In this document: in pieces, positions 15,105 through 22,734 of the stretch | Layout: the number at the start of each line of letters is the position of its first letter | Position numbering within the stretch: position 1 is the first letter of the stretch | DNA from: Streptomyces montanisoli | GTDB taxonomy: Bacteria; Actinomycetota; Actinomycetes; Streptomycetales; Streptomycetaceae | Direction: 5' to 3' | DNA: 34,525 nt | NCBI RefSeq assembly: GCF_017813245.1 | Contig: NZ_JAGIQL010000065.1 | Span: 1-34,525 of the forward strand | The notes under the pieces: generated by a model | Told to the model about the DNA's origin: nothing | The model's input: the letters and a program-made list of their open reading frames with translations, nothing else | Databases searched by the model: none | Position numbers and translations under genes: made by a program

Positions 15105-15527
15105 TCAGACGTTGTAGGGGGCGGCGACGTCCAGCACCCAGGTGACACCGAAGCGGTCGGTGAGCATGCCGTACAGCGGCGCCCACTGCGCGGGCCCCAG
15201 CGGCCGCACGATGGCCGAGCCCTCGGCGAGCCTGTCCCACAGGGCGGTGATCTCCTCGGTGGCGTCGCCGCGTACGGAGACGAAGAACGGGTTCTCGCCC
15301 CGGGCCCAGGGCAGTTGGGAGGGCACATCGTAGGCCATGACGTGGAAGCCGTTGTCGCTCGCCACCTCACCCCACATCACCCACTCCGCCTCGCTCTCGT
15401 GTCCCACCGCGCCCGCGTCCTTGTAGGTGACCGCGGCGGTGTGTCCGCCGAAGACGGACTGGTAGAAGCCCAGCGCCTCACGCGCGGTGCCGCGGAAGTT
15501 CAGATGGGTGGTGGTCGTGACGGACAT
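15105..15527 (-). CDS. VOC family (glyoxalase/PhnB-like) protein
   Basis: This 140-residue protein begins MSVTTTTHLNFRGTAREALGFYQSVFGG, the opening of PhnB-like vicinal-oxygen-chelate proteins. It ends with MLTDRFGVTWVLDVAAPYNV, the family's closing strand. Such proteins are small cytoplasmic beta-alpha-beta-beta-beta folds. Those of the PhnB branch often lack full metal sites and their substrates are mostly unknown. The ATG at 15527 is preferred because family similarity starts there. It diverges from a YafY/WYL regulator across 140 bases containing repeated sites, so the regulator probably controls it. Confidence 0.85.
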   Translation of the reverse strand: MSVTTTTHLNFRGTAREALGFYQSVFGGHTAAVTYKDAGAVGHESEAEWVMWGEVASDNGFHVMAYDVPSQLPWARGENPFFVSVRGDATEEITALWDRLAEGSAIVRPLGPAQWAPLYGMLTDRFGVTWVLDVAAPYNV

Positions 15528-15583
15528 GCCGGCTCCCTGCCTCGGTGTGGCGAACGGTTCGTGTGCCACCATGACGGAAGAAG

Positions 15584-15641
15584 AGGACAGGTCGTGTCCT
15601 GTACCTGTCCTTCACTCGTGTCCTGTACTCGTGCCCTGCAC
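15584..15641. promoter_or_regulatory. Cluster of repeated sites between VOC gene and WYL regulator
   Basis: CGTGTCCTGTAC occurs twice (15593-15604 and 15617-15628), 24 bases apart. A third copy, CGTGCCCTGCAC (15630-15641), matches 10 of 12. The first copy lies inside an inverted repeat, AGGACAGGT (15584-15592) with ACCTGTCCT (15603-15611). This is a likely operator array for the adjacent WYL regulator. Confidence 0.6.
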
Positions 15642-15667
15642 CGGCCGATGGAAATGCGGGTCTTCAC

Positions 15668-16642
15668 ATGCACAAAACGTCCTCCCGGCTGCTCGCCCTT
15701 CTCTCGCTGCTGCAGACGCACCGCGACTGGTCCGGCGAGCGGCTGGCCCAGCGCCTCGACGTCACCGCACGCACCGTGCGCCGTGACATCGACCGCCTGC
15801 GCGAACTCGGATACCGGATCACGTCGGTCAAAGGACCGGCCGGTGGCTACCGGCTGGACGCCGGCGCGCACATGCCACCGCTGCTGTTCGACGACGATCA
15901 GGCCGTGGCCCTGGCCGTCGCGCTGGGGACGGCGGCCACCGGCGCGGCCGTCGCCGAGGACGCGGTCCGTGCGCTGGCCACTCTCCGCCAGGTCATGCCG
16001 CCTCGCCTGCGCCACCGCATCGACTCGCTGCGCTTCACCGCCGTCCGGCCACCCGATCCCCAGGGCGGCAGCGACGTCGATCCCCGGATCCTGGTGGAGC
16101 TGAGCCGGGTCGTCCGCGCACGGGAGGAACTGCGCTTCGACTACGCGTCAGGGCCGGGCGAACCGTCCGGCGATCCCCGCCGCGTACACCCCCACCACCT
16201 GGTCACCTGGTCCAGCCGCTGGTACCTGGTGGCCTGGGACCTCGACCGTGAGGACTGGCGCACCTTCCGCGTCGACCGCGTACGGCCGCGCGTGCCCACC
16301 GGGCCGCGGTTCGACCCGCGTGAGCTCCCCGGCGGCGACGTCTCCGCCTTCCTCACCGGCCGGTTCCGCGGCAGCGAGGGGCCTGCCACCGAGTGGCCCT
16401 GCCGGGGCGAGGTCGTCCTCCACCGTCCGGCGTCCGACGTGGCGCCCTTCGTCCAGGACGGCATCGTCGAGGAACTCGGCCCCCACCACTGCCGGCTCAC
16501 CCTCGGCTCCTGGTCATGGACCGGGCTCGCGGCCGCCATCGGCCGCTTCGACGCCGACGTGGACGTCATCGGACCGCCCCCGCTGACCCAGGCGTGCGCG
16601 GAACTCGCCGCCCGCTACGCTCGCGCCGGACGCGCAGCGTAA
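15668..16642 (+). CDS. YafY-type transcriptional regulator with HTH and WYL domains
   Basis: This 324-residue protein has a winged helix at residues 1-60 (LLSLLQTHRDWSGERLAQRL, then TARTVRRDIDRLRELGYRI). A WYL ligand-sensing domain follows at about 130-215 (LRFDYASGPGEPSGDPRRVHPHHL, then SSRWYLVAWDLDREDWRTFRVDRV), with a WCX-type C-terminal extension. WYL proteins bind nucleotides, oligonucleotides or other small ligands and act as repressors or activators. The divergent VOC gene and the repeated sites between the two starts make local control likely. The ligand cannot be predicted. Confidence 0.9.
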   Translation: MHKTSSRLLALLSLLQTHRDWSGERLAQRLDVTARTVRRDIDRLRELGYRITSVKGPAGGYRLDAGAHMPPLLFDDDQAVALAVALGTAATGAAVAEDAVRALATLRQVMPPRLRHRIDSLRFTAVRPPDPQGGSDVDPRILVELSRVVRAREELRFDYASGPGEPSGDPRRVHPHHLVTWSSRWYLVAWDLDREDWRTFRVDRVRPRVPTGPRFDPRELPGGDVSAFLTGRFRGSEGPATEWPCRGEVVLHRPASDVAPFVQDGIVEELGPHHCRLTLGSWSWTGLAAAIGRFDADVDVIGPPPLTQACAELAARYARAGRAA

Positions 16643-16670
16643 CCGATGGCTCGCAACGTGTCACCGATCT

Positions 16671-16685
16671 ACTACATTATGTAGT
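16671..16685 (+). promoter_or_regulatory. Perfect palindromic operator upstream of the four-repeat membrane protein
   Basis: ACTACAT-T-ATGTAGT is a perfect 15-base palindrome, 54 bases before the start at 16740. CATTAT at 16675-16680 inside it could be the -10, with TCGCAA at 16651 as a weak -35 (18-base spacer). The TACA/TGTA half-sites recall BlaI/CopY-type operators, but the three-base centre differs from the classical two. No such regulator is encoded next to it. Confidence 0.6.
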
Positions 16686-16739
16686 TGAGTTGGTGGACCG
16701 TGCCCCGAACACCGGGGGGCGGCCGAGGATCGGAGCGAC

Positions 16740-17675
16740 ATGACGGCACAGGCGCGAGCAGCAGGGGCGGGGCAGGACGGGGCGATGTACGTGCTACGCA
16801 AGCTTCCGCAAGTGACGGTGCTGTTCTGGGCGCTGAAGACGGTCGCGGTGACGCTCGGCGAGACCGCCGGCGACCTGCTCGGCATCACGTTCCGGCTCGG
16901 CTACCTCACGACCGCCGTCATCTTCCTGATCTTCTTCGCGGCCGTCGTCGTGGCCCAGGTGCGGGCCCGGCGGTTCCACTCAGCGCTCTACTGGGCGGTG
17001 GTCCTCGCTACGAGCATGGTCGGAACCGAGATCTCCGACTTCCTCAACCGGGGATTCGGCCACGGCAGCGCGCCCGCCGGAATCGGCTACGCCTGGGGTG
17101 CGGTGCTTCTCAGCGCTGCCCTCGCGCTGGTCTTCCTGGTGTGGTGGCGCACGGGGCAGACCTGCGATGTGGAGAACATCTCCAGCCGCACGGGCGAGAT
17201 CCTCTACTGGGCGGCGATCCTCGTCTCCAACACCCTCGGGACATCGAGCGGCGACTGGCTCTCCGACGGCACCGGCCTTGGCTTCCGCCGCGCCTTTCTG
17301 GTCATCGCGGGCATCATGCTGGTCATCGTGGCGGCGTACTACCTGACGAACGTCAACAAGACCGTGCTGTTCTGGCTGGCGTTCATCCTCACCCGCCCAC
17401 TCGGGGCGGCCGGCGGGGACTCGCTGACCAAGCCGGTGCGCGAAGGCGGTCTCGGCTGGGGAACGGCCGGGGGCTCCGCGGCCCTCGGCGTCCTGCTGCT
17501 CCTCCTGATCGGCCGGCAGACCCTGCACCTGCGCCGCGACCCCTTGGCCCCGCTGCCCGCGCCCGTCGACCGCCGTACCGGTCGCCCCCAACTGCCGAAC
17601 GGTGCGCCGGTCGCCTCGCCCGCCACGGCCCCCGCGCGACTGAGCCCTCCTGAGGAGTCCCAGGCGCCCGCCTGA
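16740..17675 (+). CDS. Integral membrane protein of the COG4705 type with four internal repeats
   Basis: This 311-residue protein has about eight membrane segments between residues 25 and 260 and a Pro/Ala-rich cytoplasmic tail. The pattern [FY]W-x9-G-x3-[GS]-D-x-L occurs four times: 29-47 (ending GETAGDLL), 84-102 (GTEISDFL), 156-174 (GTSSGDWL) and 211-229 (GAAGGDSL). Spacing inside each copy is identical, so the protein arose by internal duplication, and the four buried Asp residues could line a shared site. I recall the family as uncharacterised membrane proteins (COG4705). The start follows GGAGCGAC. No function is claimed; a transport or ion-binding role would be inference. Confidence 0.82.
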   Translation: MTAQARAAGAGQDGAMYVLRKLPQVTVLFWALKTVAVTLGETAGDLLGITFRLGYLTTAVIFLIFFAAVVVAQVRARRFHSALYWAVVLATSMVGTEISDFLNRGFGHGSAPAGIGYAWGAVLLSAALALVFLVWWRTGQTCDVENISSRTGEILYWAAILVSNTLGTSSGDWLSDGTGLGFRRAFLVIAGIMLVIVAAYYLTNVNKTVLFWLAFILTRPLGAAGGDSLTKPVREGGLGWGTAGGSAALGVLLLLLIGRQTLHLRRDPLAPLPAPVDRRTGRPQLPNGAPVASPATAPARLSPPEESQAPA

Positions 17676-17749
17676 GCGTAAGGGGCAGCCTGCGGCGGCT
17701 CGCCGGGAGCTCGGCCATTGGCAACTCCACCGGAGCGGGAACACGCCCC

Positions 17750-18382
17750 TCAGCGCTGCTCGACGGTGCTCGTGACGCGTACGAGCGACGGCGTCCTCGG
17801 CACGGAGCCGAACCCGAAGTGGACGGGCGGCTCGACCGGCGCGATCGCGCCGAGGTCGCCGCCCTCCCATGCGGCCGAGACCGCGACGAGCGGCCGCAGG
17901 TCGCGGGCGCCGTACCACTCGCGGCGGCCACCGCCCGCGGTGCCGCGTGTGCGCACCCCGTCGAGCAGCGCGGCGGCCGGACGGTCCGTCAGCGCGCTCC
18001 ACGCGGGACGGCGGGCCAGCGCGGCGGGCACGGCCCGCAGGGCCAGCCCCAGCGGGCCCCTCCGGCCGGTGGCGAAACGCCATTCGAGCGGGCCCGCGGC
18101 GACCGTCCACACCCCACCGTCGACCGTCACACGGACCGGCACCACGCGGACGGCGTCGAAGACGTACGTGGCGCGCACGAAATCCGCCGTCCGCCGCGTG
18201 GGCGCGAGGAGCAGCCGGTGTCCGTCGGCGTCCTCGGCCATCACATCGCTGAAGGCCCCGAAGGGGGAGTGCGGCCAGTGGCCCAGCACGAGGCGCGTCC
18301 CGGAGGCCGTGCCCGTGCCCGCGATCCATCCGTCGAAGCGCAGCCGCCGTGCCCGGGCCGCTCCGCCGCCACTCCCGCCCAT
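17750..18382 (-). CDS. Conserved protein of unknown function, Streptomyces type
   Basis: From ATG 18382 this is a 210-residue protein (MGGSGGGAARARRLRFDGWIAG at the start) with GHWPHSPFGAFSDVMAEDADG, LLLAPTRRTADFVRATYVFD and VHFGFGSVPRTPSLVRVTSTVEQR. No signal peptide, membrane segment or catalytic motif is evident, and it is probably a soluble beta-rich protein. I recall similar unnamed proteins in Streptomyces genomes but no function. A GGAAGGA ribosome-binding site precedes the chosen start; the longer frame to 18478 is Arg/Gly-rich and less likely. It converges on the membrane protein gene, whose stop is 74 bases away, and lies downstream of pobA on the same strand with a 126-base gap, so it is probably a separate unit. 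Confidence 0.7.
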   Translation of the reverse strand: MGGSGGGAARARRLRFDGWIAGTGTASGTRLVLGHWPHSPFGAFSDVMAEDADGHRLLLAPTRRTADFVRATYVFDAVRVVPVRVTVDGGVWTVAAGPLEWRFATGRRGPLGLALRAVPAALARRPAWSALTDRPAAALLDGVRTRGTAGGGRREWYGARDLRPLVAVSAAWEGGDLGAIAPVEPPVHFGFGSVPRTPSLVRVTSTVEQR

Positions 18383-18430
18383 CGTCGCGTCCTTCCGCCG
18401 TCCGCCGCAAGGGGACCACGCGTCACCCGC

Positions 18431-18452
18431 CGGGCGCCGCGCGGCGCGCCCG
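18431..18452 (-). terminator. Possible hairpin terminator of the catabolic operon
   Basis: CGGGCG (18431-18436) and CGCCCG (18447-18452) can pair around a GC-rich ten-base loop, about 57 bases after the PobA stop. The stem is short and there is no U-tract, so this is tentative. Confidence 0.3.
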
Positions 18453-18508
18453 CCGGCCCGCGAGAGACGGCCGTACATTCCCTGGTGCGGATCGCGTGGC
18501 CGGCCGCT

Positions 18509-19702
18509 TCACTCCGGCACTCGGTCCGGCCATCCGGTGTATCCCTCGGCCAGGAGCCGGGCGCCCGACTCCGACCCTGTGACGGTCCGCAGCTCGCCGA
18601 GTTGGCGGCGCATGTCGAAGGGATCAGCGCCGGGCGGTGTGTGCAGCATGGTCGTCATCCAGTAGGAGAAGTGCTGGGCCTTCCAGACCCGGGCGAGTGC
18701 CCGCGGTCCGTACGAATCGAGAGCCGCGTCGTCACCGCCGTGCACGGCGCGCTCCAAGAGCTCCGCCAGGATGCGCACGTCGGCGAGCGCGAGGTTCAGG
18801 CCCTTGGCGCCGGTGGGCGGGACGGTGTGAGCGGCGTCGCCAGCCAGCAGCAGCCGTCGCCACCGCATGGGCTCCGCGACGAAACTGCGGAAGCGGAGGA
18901 CGGTCTTCTCCGTGATCGGTCCCTCGACGAGCCGGAAGCCGTCCTCTCCGGCGACCCGCTGCTGCAGCTCATGCCAGATCCGGTCGTCGGACCAGGCCGC
19001 CGTCTCCTCGTCGGGGGCGCACTGGAAGTACATGCGCTGCAGCATGGCAGTGCGCTGGCTGATCAGCGCGAAGCCGCGGGTTGAGTGGGTGTAGACCAAC
19101 TCCGGTGCGCTGGGCGGCGCCTGGGTGATGATCCCGAACCATGCGAAGGGGTACTCGCGGAAGTAGTGGCGCCGGTGCTCCTGCGGAATCTCCTGCCGGC
19201 AGATGCTGCGAGAGCCATCGGCGCCGACGAGATAGTCGCAGCGGATCTCCTGGCGGCGGCCTTCGGCGTCCGTGTGGACGATGCCCGGCCGGTTCGAGCC
19301 GGCGTCCATGACAGCGGTGTCGCGTGCGCCGAAGCGCACGTCACCGCCGTCCCTCGCCCGGGCGTCGGCGAGGTCGGTGAAGACGTCGGTCTGGGGATAG
19401 AGCCAGACGGACTCGCCGGTGAGCGCCTTGAAGTCGACGCGGTGGTGGACACCGTCGAACCGCAGTGACGTGCCCTGGTGCTCATGGCCTTCACGCAGTA
19501 CCCGATCGCCGACTCCGGTGCCGGTGAGCATACGGACGCTGCCGGGCTCCAGGATGCCGGCGCGCACGGTGTTCTCGATGTCGCCGCGGCTGCGGTTGTC
19601 GACCACGACGGACTCGATCCCGGACCGGTGCAGCAGGTGGGACAGCATCAGGCCGGCAGGTCCCGCGCCGAGGATGCCGACTGCTGTGCGGGTGATGGCC
19701 AT
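18509..19702 (-). CDS. pobA: 4-hydroxybenzoate 3-monooxygenase (p-hydroxybenzoate hydroxylase)
   Basis: This 397-residue flavoprotein oxidises 4-hydroxybenzoate to protocatechuate with NAD(P)H and O2. The FAD motifs are GILGAGPAGLML near the N-terminus, VRAGILEPG, the DG motif YLVGADGSRS (158-167) and GDAAHTVPPTGAKGLNLAL. Substrate-site residues of Pseudomonas PHBH have counterparts: Y201 as Y204, S212 and R214 as S215 and R217 in SQRT, and Y222 as Y225. RGFALISQR is nearly identical to the reference. GGAGGG lies seven bases before the ATG. It is the last gene of the leftward operon, 108 bases after the MaoC gene, and would convert the 4-hydroxybenzoate released upstream. Ring-cleavage genes are not in the window. 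Confidence 0.93.
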   Translation of the reverse strand: MAITRTAVGILGAGPAGLMLSHLLHRSGIESVVVDNRSRGDIENTVRAGILEPGSVRMLTGTGVGDRVLREGHEHQGTSLRFDGVHHRVDFKALTGESVWLYPQTDVFTDLADARARDGGDVRFGARDTAVMDAGSNRPGIVHTDAEGRRQEIRCDYLVGADGSRSICRQEIPQEHRRHYFREYPFAWFGIITQAPPSAPELVYTHSTRGFALISQRTAMLQRMYFQCAPDEETAAWSDDRIWHELQQRVAGEDGFRLVEGPITEKTVLRFRSFVAEPMRWRRLLLAGDAAHTVPPTGAKGLNLALADVRILAELLERAVHGGDDAALDSYGPRALARVWKAQHFSYWMTTMLHTPPGADPFDMRRQLGELRTVTGSESGARLLAEGYTGWPDRVPE

Positions 19703-19810
19703 CAGGACCCTCCGCGCCTGAGACGTGCGCCGGCACCCACCGGTGCACGGTGCGGACCTGTCGACTGCTGGTGCAAGGCAACTCCCTGGTAGCGGGACGA
19801 ACGGGGCGGT

Positions 19811-20275
19811 TCAGGCGTAGTGGCGGTAGATCGCCTGGGCGACGCAGGCCGGCTTCGCGGCGTCCTCGATCTCGATGGTGAAGGTCAGCCGCATCTCGAC
19901 GCCGCCGCCGCGTACGTCCTCCACCGAGTCGACGTGCCCGTGCATGCGGATACGGGACCCCACCCTCACGGGGTGCGGGAAACGGACCTTGTCCAGGCCG
20001 TAGTTGATGCTCATGGACGTGCCCGAGATGGTGAGCAGCCTGTTGAACAGCGGAATGACGAGGGAGAGTGTCAGGTAGCCGTGCGCGATGGTGCCGCCGA
20101 AGGGACCGTCCGCGGCACGAGCGGGGTCGGTGTGGATCCACTGGTGGTCGCCGGTGGCGTCGGCGAAGCCGTTCACCTGTTCCTGGGTCACCACCTGCCA
20201 TTCGGTGCGCCCGAGGTCCTGCCCGGCGAGTGCCTTGATCTCTGCCAGTCCCTCGGCGGTGTGCGACGTGGTCAT
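19811..20275 (-). CDS. MaoC-type enoyl-CoA hydratase (candidate hydroxycinnamoyl-CoA hydratase)
   Basis: This 154-residue hot-dog protein carries the hydratase-2 motif FADATGDHQWIHTDPARA, with catalytic D43 and H48, then PFGGTIAHGYLTLSLV. Such MaoC proteins add water to the double bond of enoyl-CoA thioesters. It starts 13 bases after the stop of the acyl-CoA ligase, with a GGAG ribosome-binding site in the gap. In the context of ligase, SDR dehydrogenase, amidohydrolase and PobA, the likely substrate is p-coumaroyl-CoA or a similar aryl-enoyl-CoA, as in the Rhodococcus cou system. The family is secure; the substrate is inferred from neighbours. Confidence 0.85.
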   Translation of the reverse strand: MTTSHTAEGLAEIKALAGQDLGRTEWQVVTQEQVNGFADATGDHQWIHTDPARAADGPFGGTIAHGYLTLSLVIPLFNRLLTISGTSMSINYGLDKVRFPHPVRVGSRIRMHGHVDSVEDVRGGGVEMRLTFTIEIEDAAKPACVAQAIYRHYA

Positions 20276-20288
20276 GGTGTGTTCTCCT

Positions 20289-21770
20289 TCAGTGTGCTGC
20301 GTGCTCTTCGCGTATACGGGTCTTCAGCAACTTCCCGGCGCCGTTGCGCGGCAGGGCGTCGACGAAGACGACCGATTTGGGGATCTTGTAGCGCGCGAGG
20401 CGCCCGTCGAGCGAGGCGAGCAGGTCGTCCGCTGTGACCTGGGTGCCCGGCGCGGTGACGACGACGGCGCGGGCCACTTCGCCCCACCTGCCGTCAGGGA
20501 CGCCGATGACTGCGCAGTCCGTGACGGCGGGATGGTGGTACAAGGCCTTCTCGACCTCGGCGGGGTAGATGTTCTCCCCTCCGGAGATGATCATGTCTTT
20601 CACCCGGTCGACGATGCGGATGTAGCCGTCGTCGTCGGCATGCGCCAGGTCCCCCGAGCGGAACCAGCCGTCGCTGAACGCGTCGGCGGTCTGCTCCGGG
20701 AGTCTCCAGTAACCCCGCATCACGTTGGGCCCCTCCACCAGCAGTTCGCCCTGTTCGGCGTCCTGCCCTGCCGGATCGGCGATCCGGACGTCCGTGAAGA
20801 AGTGCGGCAGGCCCGCGCTGCCCGGCTTCCGCGCGGCGTGCTCCGCGTCGAGCAGGCAGACGCCGGGGGAGGCCTCCGTCATGCCGTAGCCCTGGAGGAA
20901 GCCCAGGCCCCTGCGCCGGTACGTCTCCGCGAGGGCCTCGGGCACGGGCGCGCCACCGCACAACAGCATCCGTACCGACGACAGGTCGGCCCGCGCGAAT
21001 GCCGGTGCGCCGGCCACCTGCTGGAACATCGCGGGCACACCGAACATCACCGTGACGCGCCGCTCCTCGACGAGCTTCAGTGTGCGCTGTGGCGAGAACG
21101 ACTCCTCGAGGATGAGGGTGCCGCCCTTCAGCAGGGTGGGCAGGCACGTCATGTTGAGGGCGGCTGTGTGGAACAGGGGAGCGGACAGCAGCGTGATGTC
21201 GGTGGCCGAGAAGTCGCCGTCCACGAGCACGTTGACGCAGTTCCACACGATGTTGCCATGGCTGAGCACGGCGGCCTTGGCCCGTCCGGTGGTCCCTGAG
21301 GTGTACATCAGCATCGCGGTGTCGTCGTGGCGGACCGGGGTGTCCACGCCGTCGGCCGAGGCGTGGGCCAGCGCGTCTTCATAGCCCGGGCCGGTACCGA
21401 TCAGGCGCTGGACGGGGAGCCTGGACGCGATGTCGCCGAACGCGGGCGTGTGCACCAGCACGCACGCACCCGAGTCGGTCACGCAGTGCCGCAGCTCGGG
21501 CTCTGCGAGGCGTGTGTTGAGGGGGACGAAGACGGCGCCGAGCTGTCCCGCGGCGAAGAAGGTCTCCAGGAACGCGGGGTGGTTGGGGCCGAGGAACGCC
21601 ACCCGGTCCCCGGGCCGGACACCGGCATCGCGCAGGTGGTGTGCCAAGCGGGTGGTCCTGTCGTGGAGCTCGGCGTAGTCGTACTGCCGGCTCCCGTGCA
21701 CGACGGCGACGCGGTGCGGGGTCCTGCGGGCGCGTCGAGCGGTCCAGGACCCGATGCCGTGGTTGCGCAT
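20289..21770 (-). CDS. AMP-forming acyl-CoA ligase (candidate p-hydroxycinnamoyl-CoA synthetase)
   Basis: This 493-residue ANL-family enzyme has all core motifs: the P-loop MYTSGTTGRAKAAVLSH, GYGMTEASP, DGWFRSGDLAHADDDGY, KDMIISGGENIYPAEVE and the C-terminal catalytic lysine in NGAGKLLKTR. It adenylates a carboxylic acid and transfers it to CoA. The sequence looks like the FadD/aryl-CoA ligase group, and the neighbours favour a hydroxycinnamic acid. ATG 21770 follows AAAGGCGAG by five bases and fits the family N-terminus; the frame to 21806 was rejected. It lies 72 bases downstream of the amidohydrolase gene in the same operon. Confidence 0.87.
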   Translation of the reverse strand: MRNHGIGSWTARRARRTPHRVAVVHGSRQYDYAELHDRTTRLAHHLRDAGVRPGDRVAFLGPNHPAFLETFFAAGQLGAVFVPLNTRLAEPELRHCVTDSGACVLVHTPAFGDIASRLPVQRLIGTGPGYEDALAHASADGVDTPVRHDDTAMLMYTSGTTGRAKAAVLSHGNIVWNCVNVLVDGDFSATDITLLSAPLFHTAALNMTCLPTLLKGGTLILEESFSPQRTLKLVEERRVTVMFGVPAMFQQVAGAPAFARADLSSVRMLLCGGAPVPEALAETYRRRGLGFLQGYGMTEASPGVCLLDAEHAARKPGSAGLPHFFTDVRIADPAGQDAEQGELLVEGPNVMRGYWRLPEQTADAFSDGWFRSGDLAHADDDGYIRIVDRVKDMIISGGENIYPAEVEKALYHHPAVTDCAVIGVPDGRWGEVARAVVVTAPGTQVTADDLLASLDGRLARYKIPKSVVFVDALPRNGAGKLLKTRIREEHAAH

Positions 21771-21842
21771 GCGGACTCGCCTTTCGATGAGTGGGTGGAT
21801 CGGCACGGCCCGGCAAGGCTTGCCCCGCCGGTGACACGCGCT

Positions 21843-22733
21843 TCAGCGCGCCGTGAGTCCGAGCAGCCGCGCGGCGTTGTCCTTGAGGATCTTCGGCCTC
21901 ACGTCCGGCTTGATGTCGAGCTTCTCGAAGTCCCGCAGCCACCGGTCCGGGGTGATCACGGGATAGTCCGAGCCGAACAGGACCTTGTCCTGGAGCAGGC
22001 TGTTCGCGTAGCGCACGAGCTGCGGCGGGAAGTACTTCGGGGACCAGCCCGACAGATCTATGTACACGTGCGGCTTGTGTGTCGCCACAGCCAGTGCCTC
22101 GTCCTGCCAGGGGAAGGACGGGTGCGCGAGGATGATCCGCAACTCCGGGAAGTCGACGGCGACATCGTCGACCAGGAGGGGGTTGGAGTGCTTCAGCCGG
22201 ACGCCACCACCGCCCGGCACGCCGGCTCCGATCCCGGTCTGGCCGGTGTGGAAGAGCGCCGGGACGCCGAGTTCCTCGATCGCCTCGTAGAGCGGGTAGG
22301 CGAGCCGGTCGCCGGGGGAGAACCCCTGCAGGCTCGGGTGGAACTTGAAGCCCCGCACGCCGTGTTCCTCCACCAGGCGCCGCGCCTGGCGCACGCCCGC
22401 CCGGCCGCGCCACGGATCGATCGAGGCGAACGGGACGAGGACGTCCGGGTGGGCGGCGCAGCTCTCGGCGACCTCCTCGTTGGCGATCGGCGGGTGCCCG
22501 AGGTTGTGCTCGGCGTCCACGGTGAACACGACGGCGGCCATGCGACGCTGCCGGTAGTACTCGGCCATCTCGTCAACGGTCGGTTGCCGGTGGCCCTTGG
22601 CGCCGAAGTACTGCTCCGAGGCGGCCATCAGCTCGGGGCTGAGCGAGGGGTGCCCCGTCCTGGAGACCTCGGCGTGCGTGTGCACGTCGATGGCGACCAG
22701 GCCGGCCGGGTCGGGCGCGCTGCGGTCGGCCAC
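21843..22733 (-). CDS. Amidohydrolase-2 family metal-dependent hydrolase (candidate CouO-like beta-ketoacyl-CoA hydrolase)
   Basis: This 296-residue TIM-barrel protein belongs to the ACMSD-like amidohydrolase family. Metal-site motifs are DVHTHAEV near the N-terminus, FKFHPSLQGF, LFHTGQTGIG, ILAHPSFPWQDEA and FGSDYPVI with the late Asp. Family members are decarboxylases or C-C bond hydrolases. In the Rhodococcus cou cluster an amidohydrolase (CouO) has been proposed to split the beta-ketoacyl-CoA intermediate into hydroxybenzoate and acetyl-CoA. No thiolase is present in this operon, so this protein is the natural candidate for that step. The GTG start is one base after the SDR stop (TGA-C-GTG), which indicates coupled translation. 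Confidence 0.82.
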   Translation of the reverse strand: MADRSAPDPAGLVAIDVHTHAEVSRTGHPSLSPELMAASEQYFGAKGHRQPTVDEMAEYYRQRRMAAVVFTVDAEHNLGHPPIANEEVAESCAAHPDVLVPFASIDPWRGRAGVRQARRLVEEHGVRGFKFHPSLQGFSPGDRLAYPLYEAIEELGVPALFHTGQTGIGAGVPGGGGVRLKHSNPLLVDDVAVDFPELRIILAHPSFPWQDEALAVATHKPHVYIDLSGWSPKYFPPQLVRYANSLLQDKVLFGSDYPVITPDRWLRDFEKLDIKPDVRPKILKDNAARLLGLTAR

Positions 22734-22734
22734 G

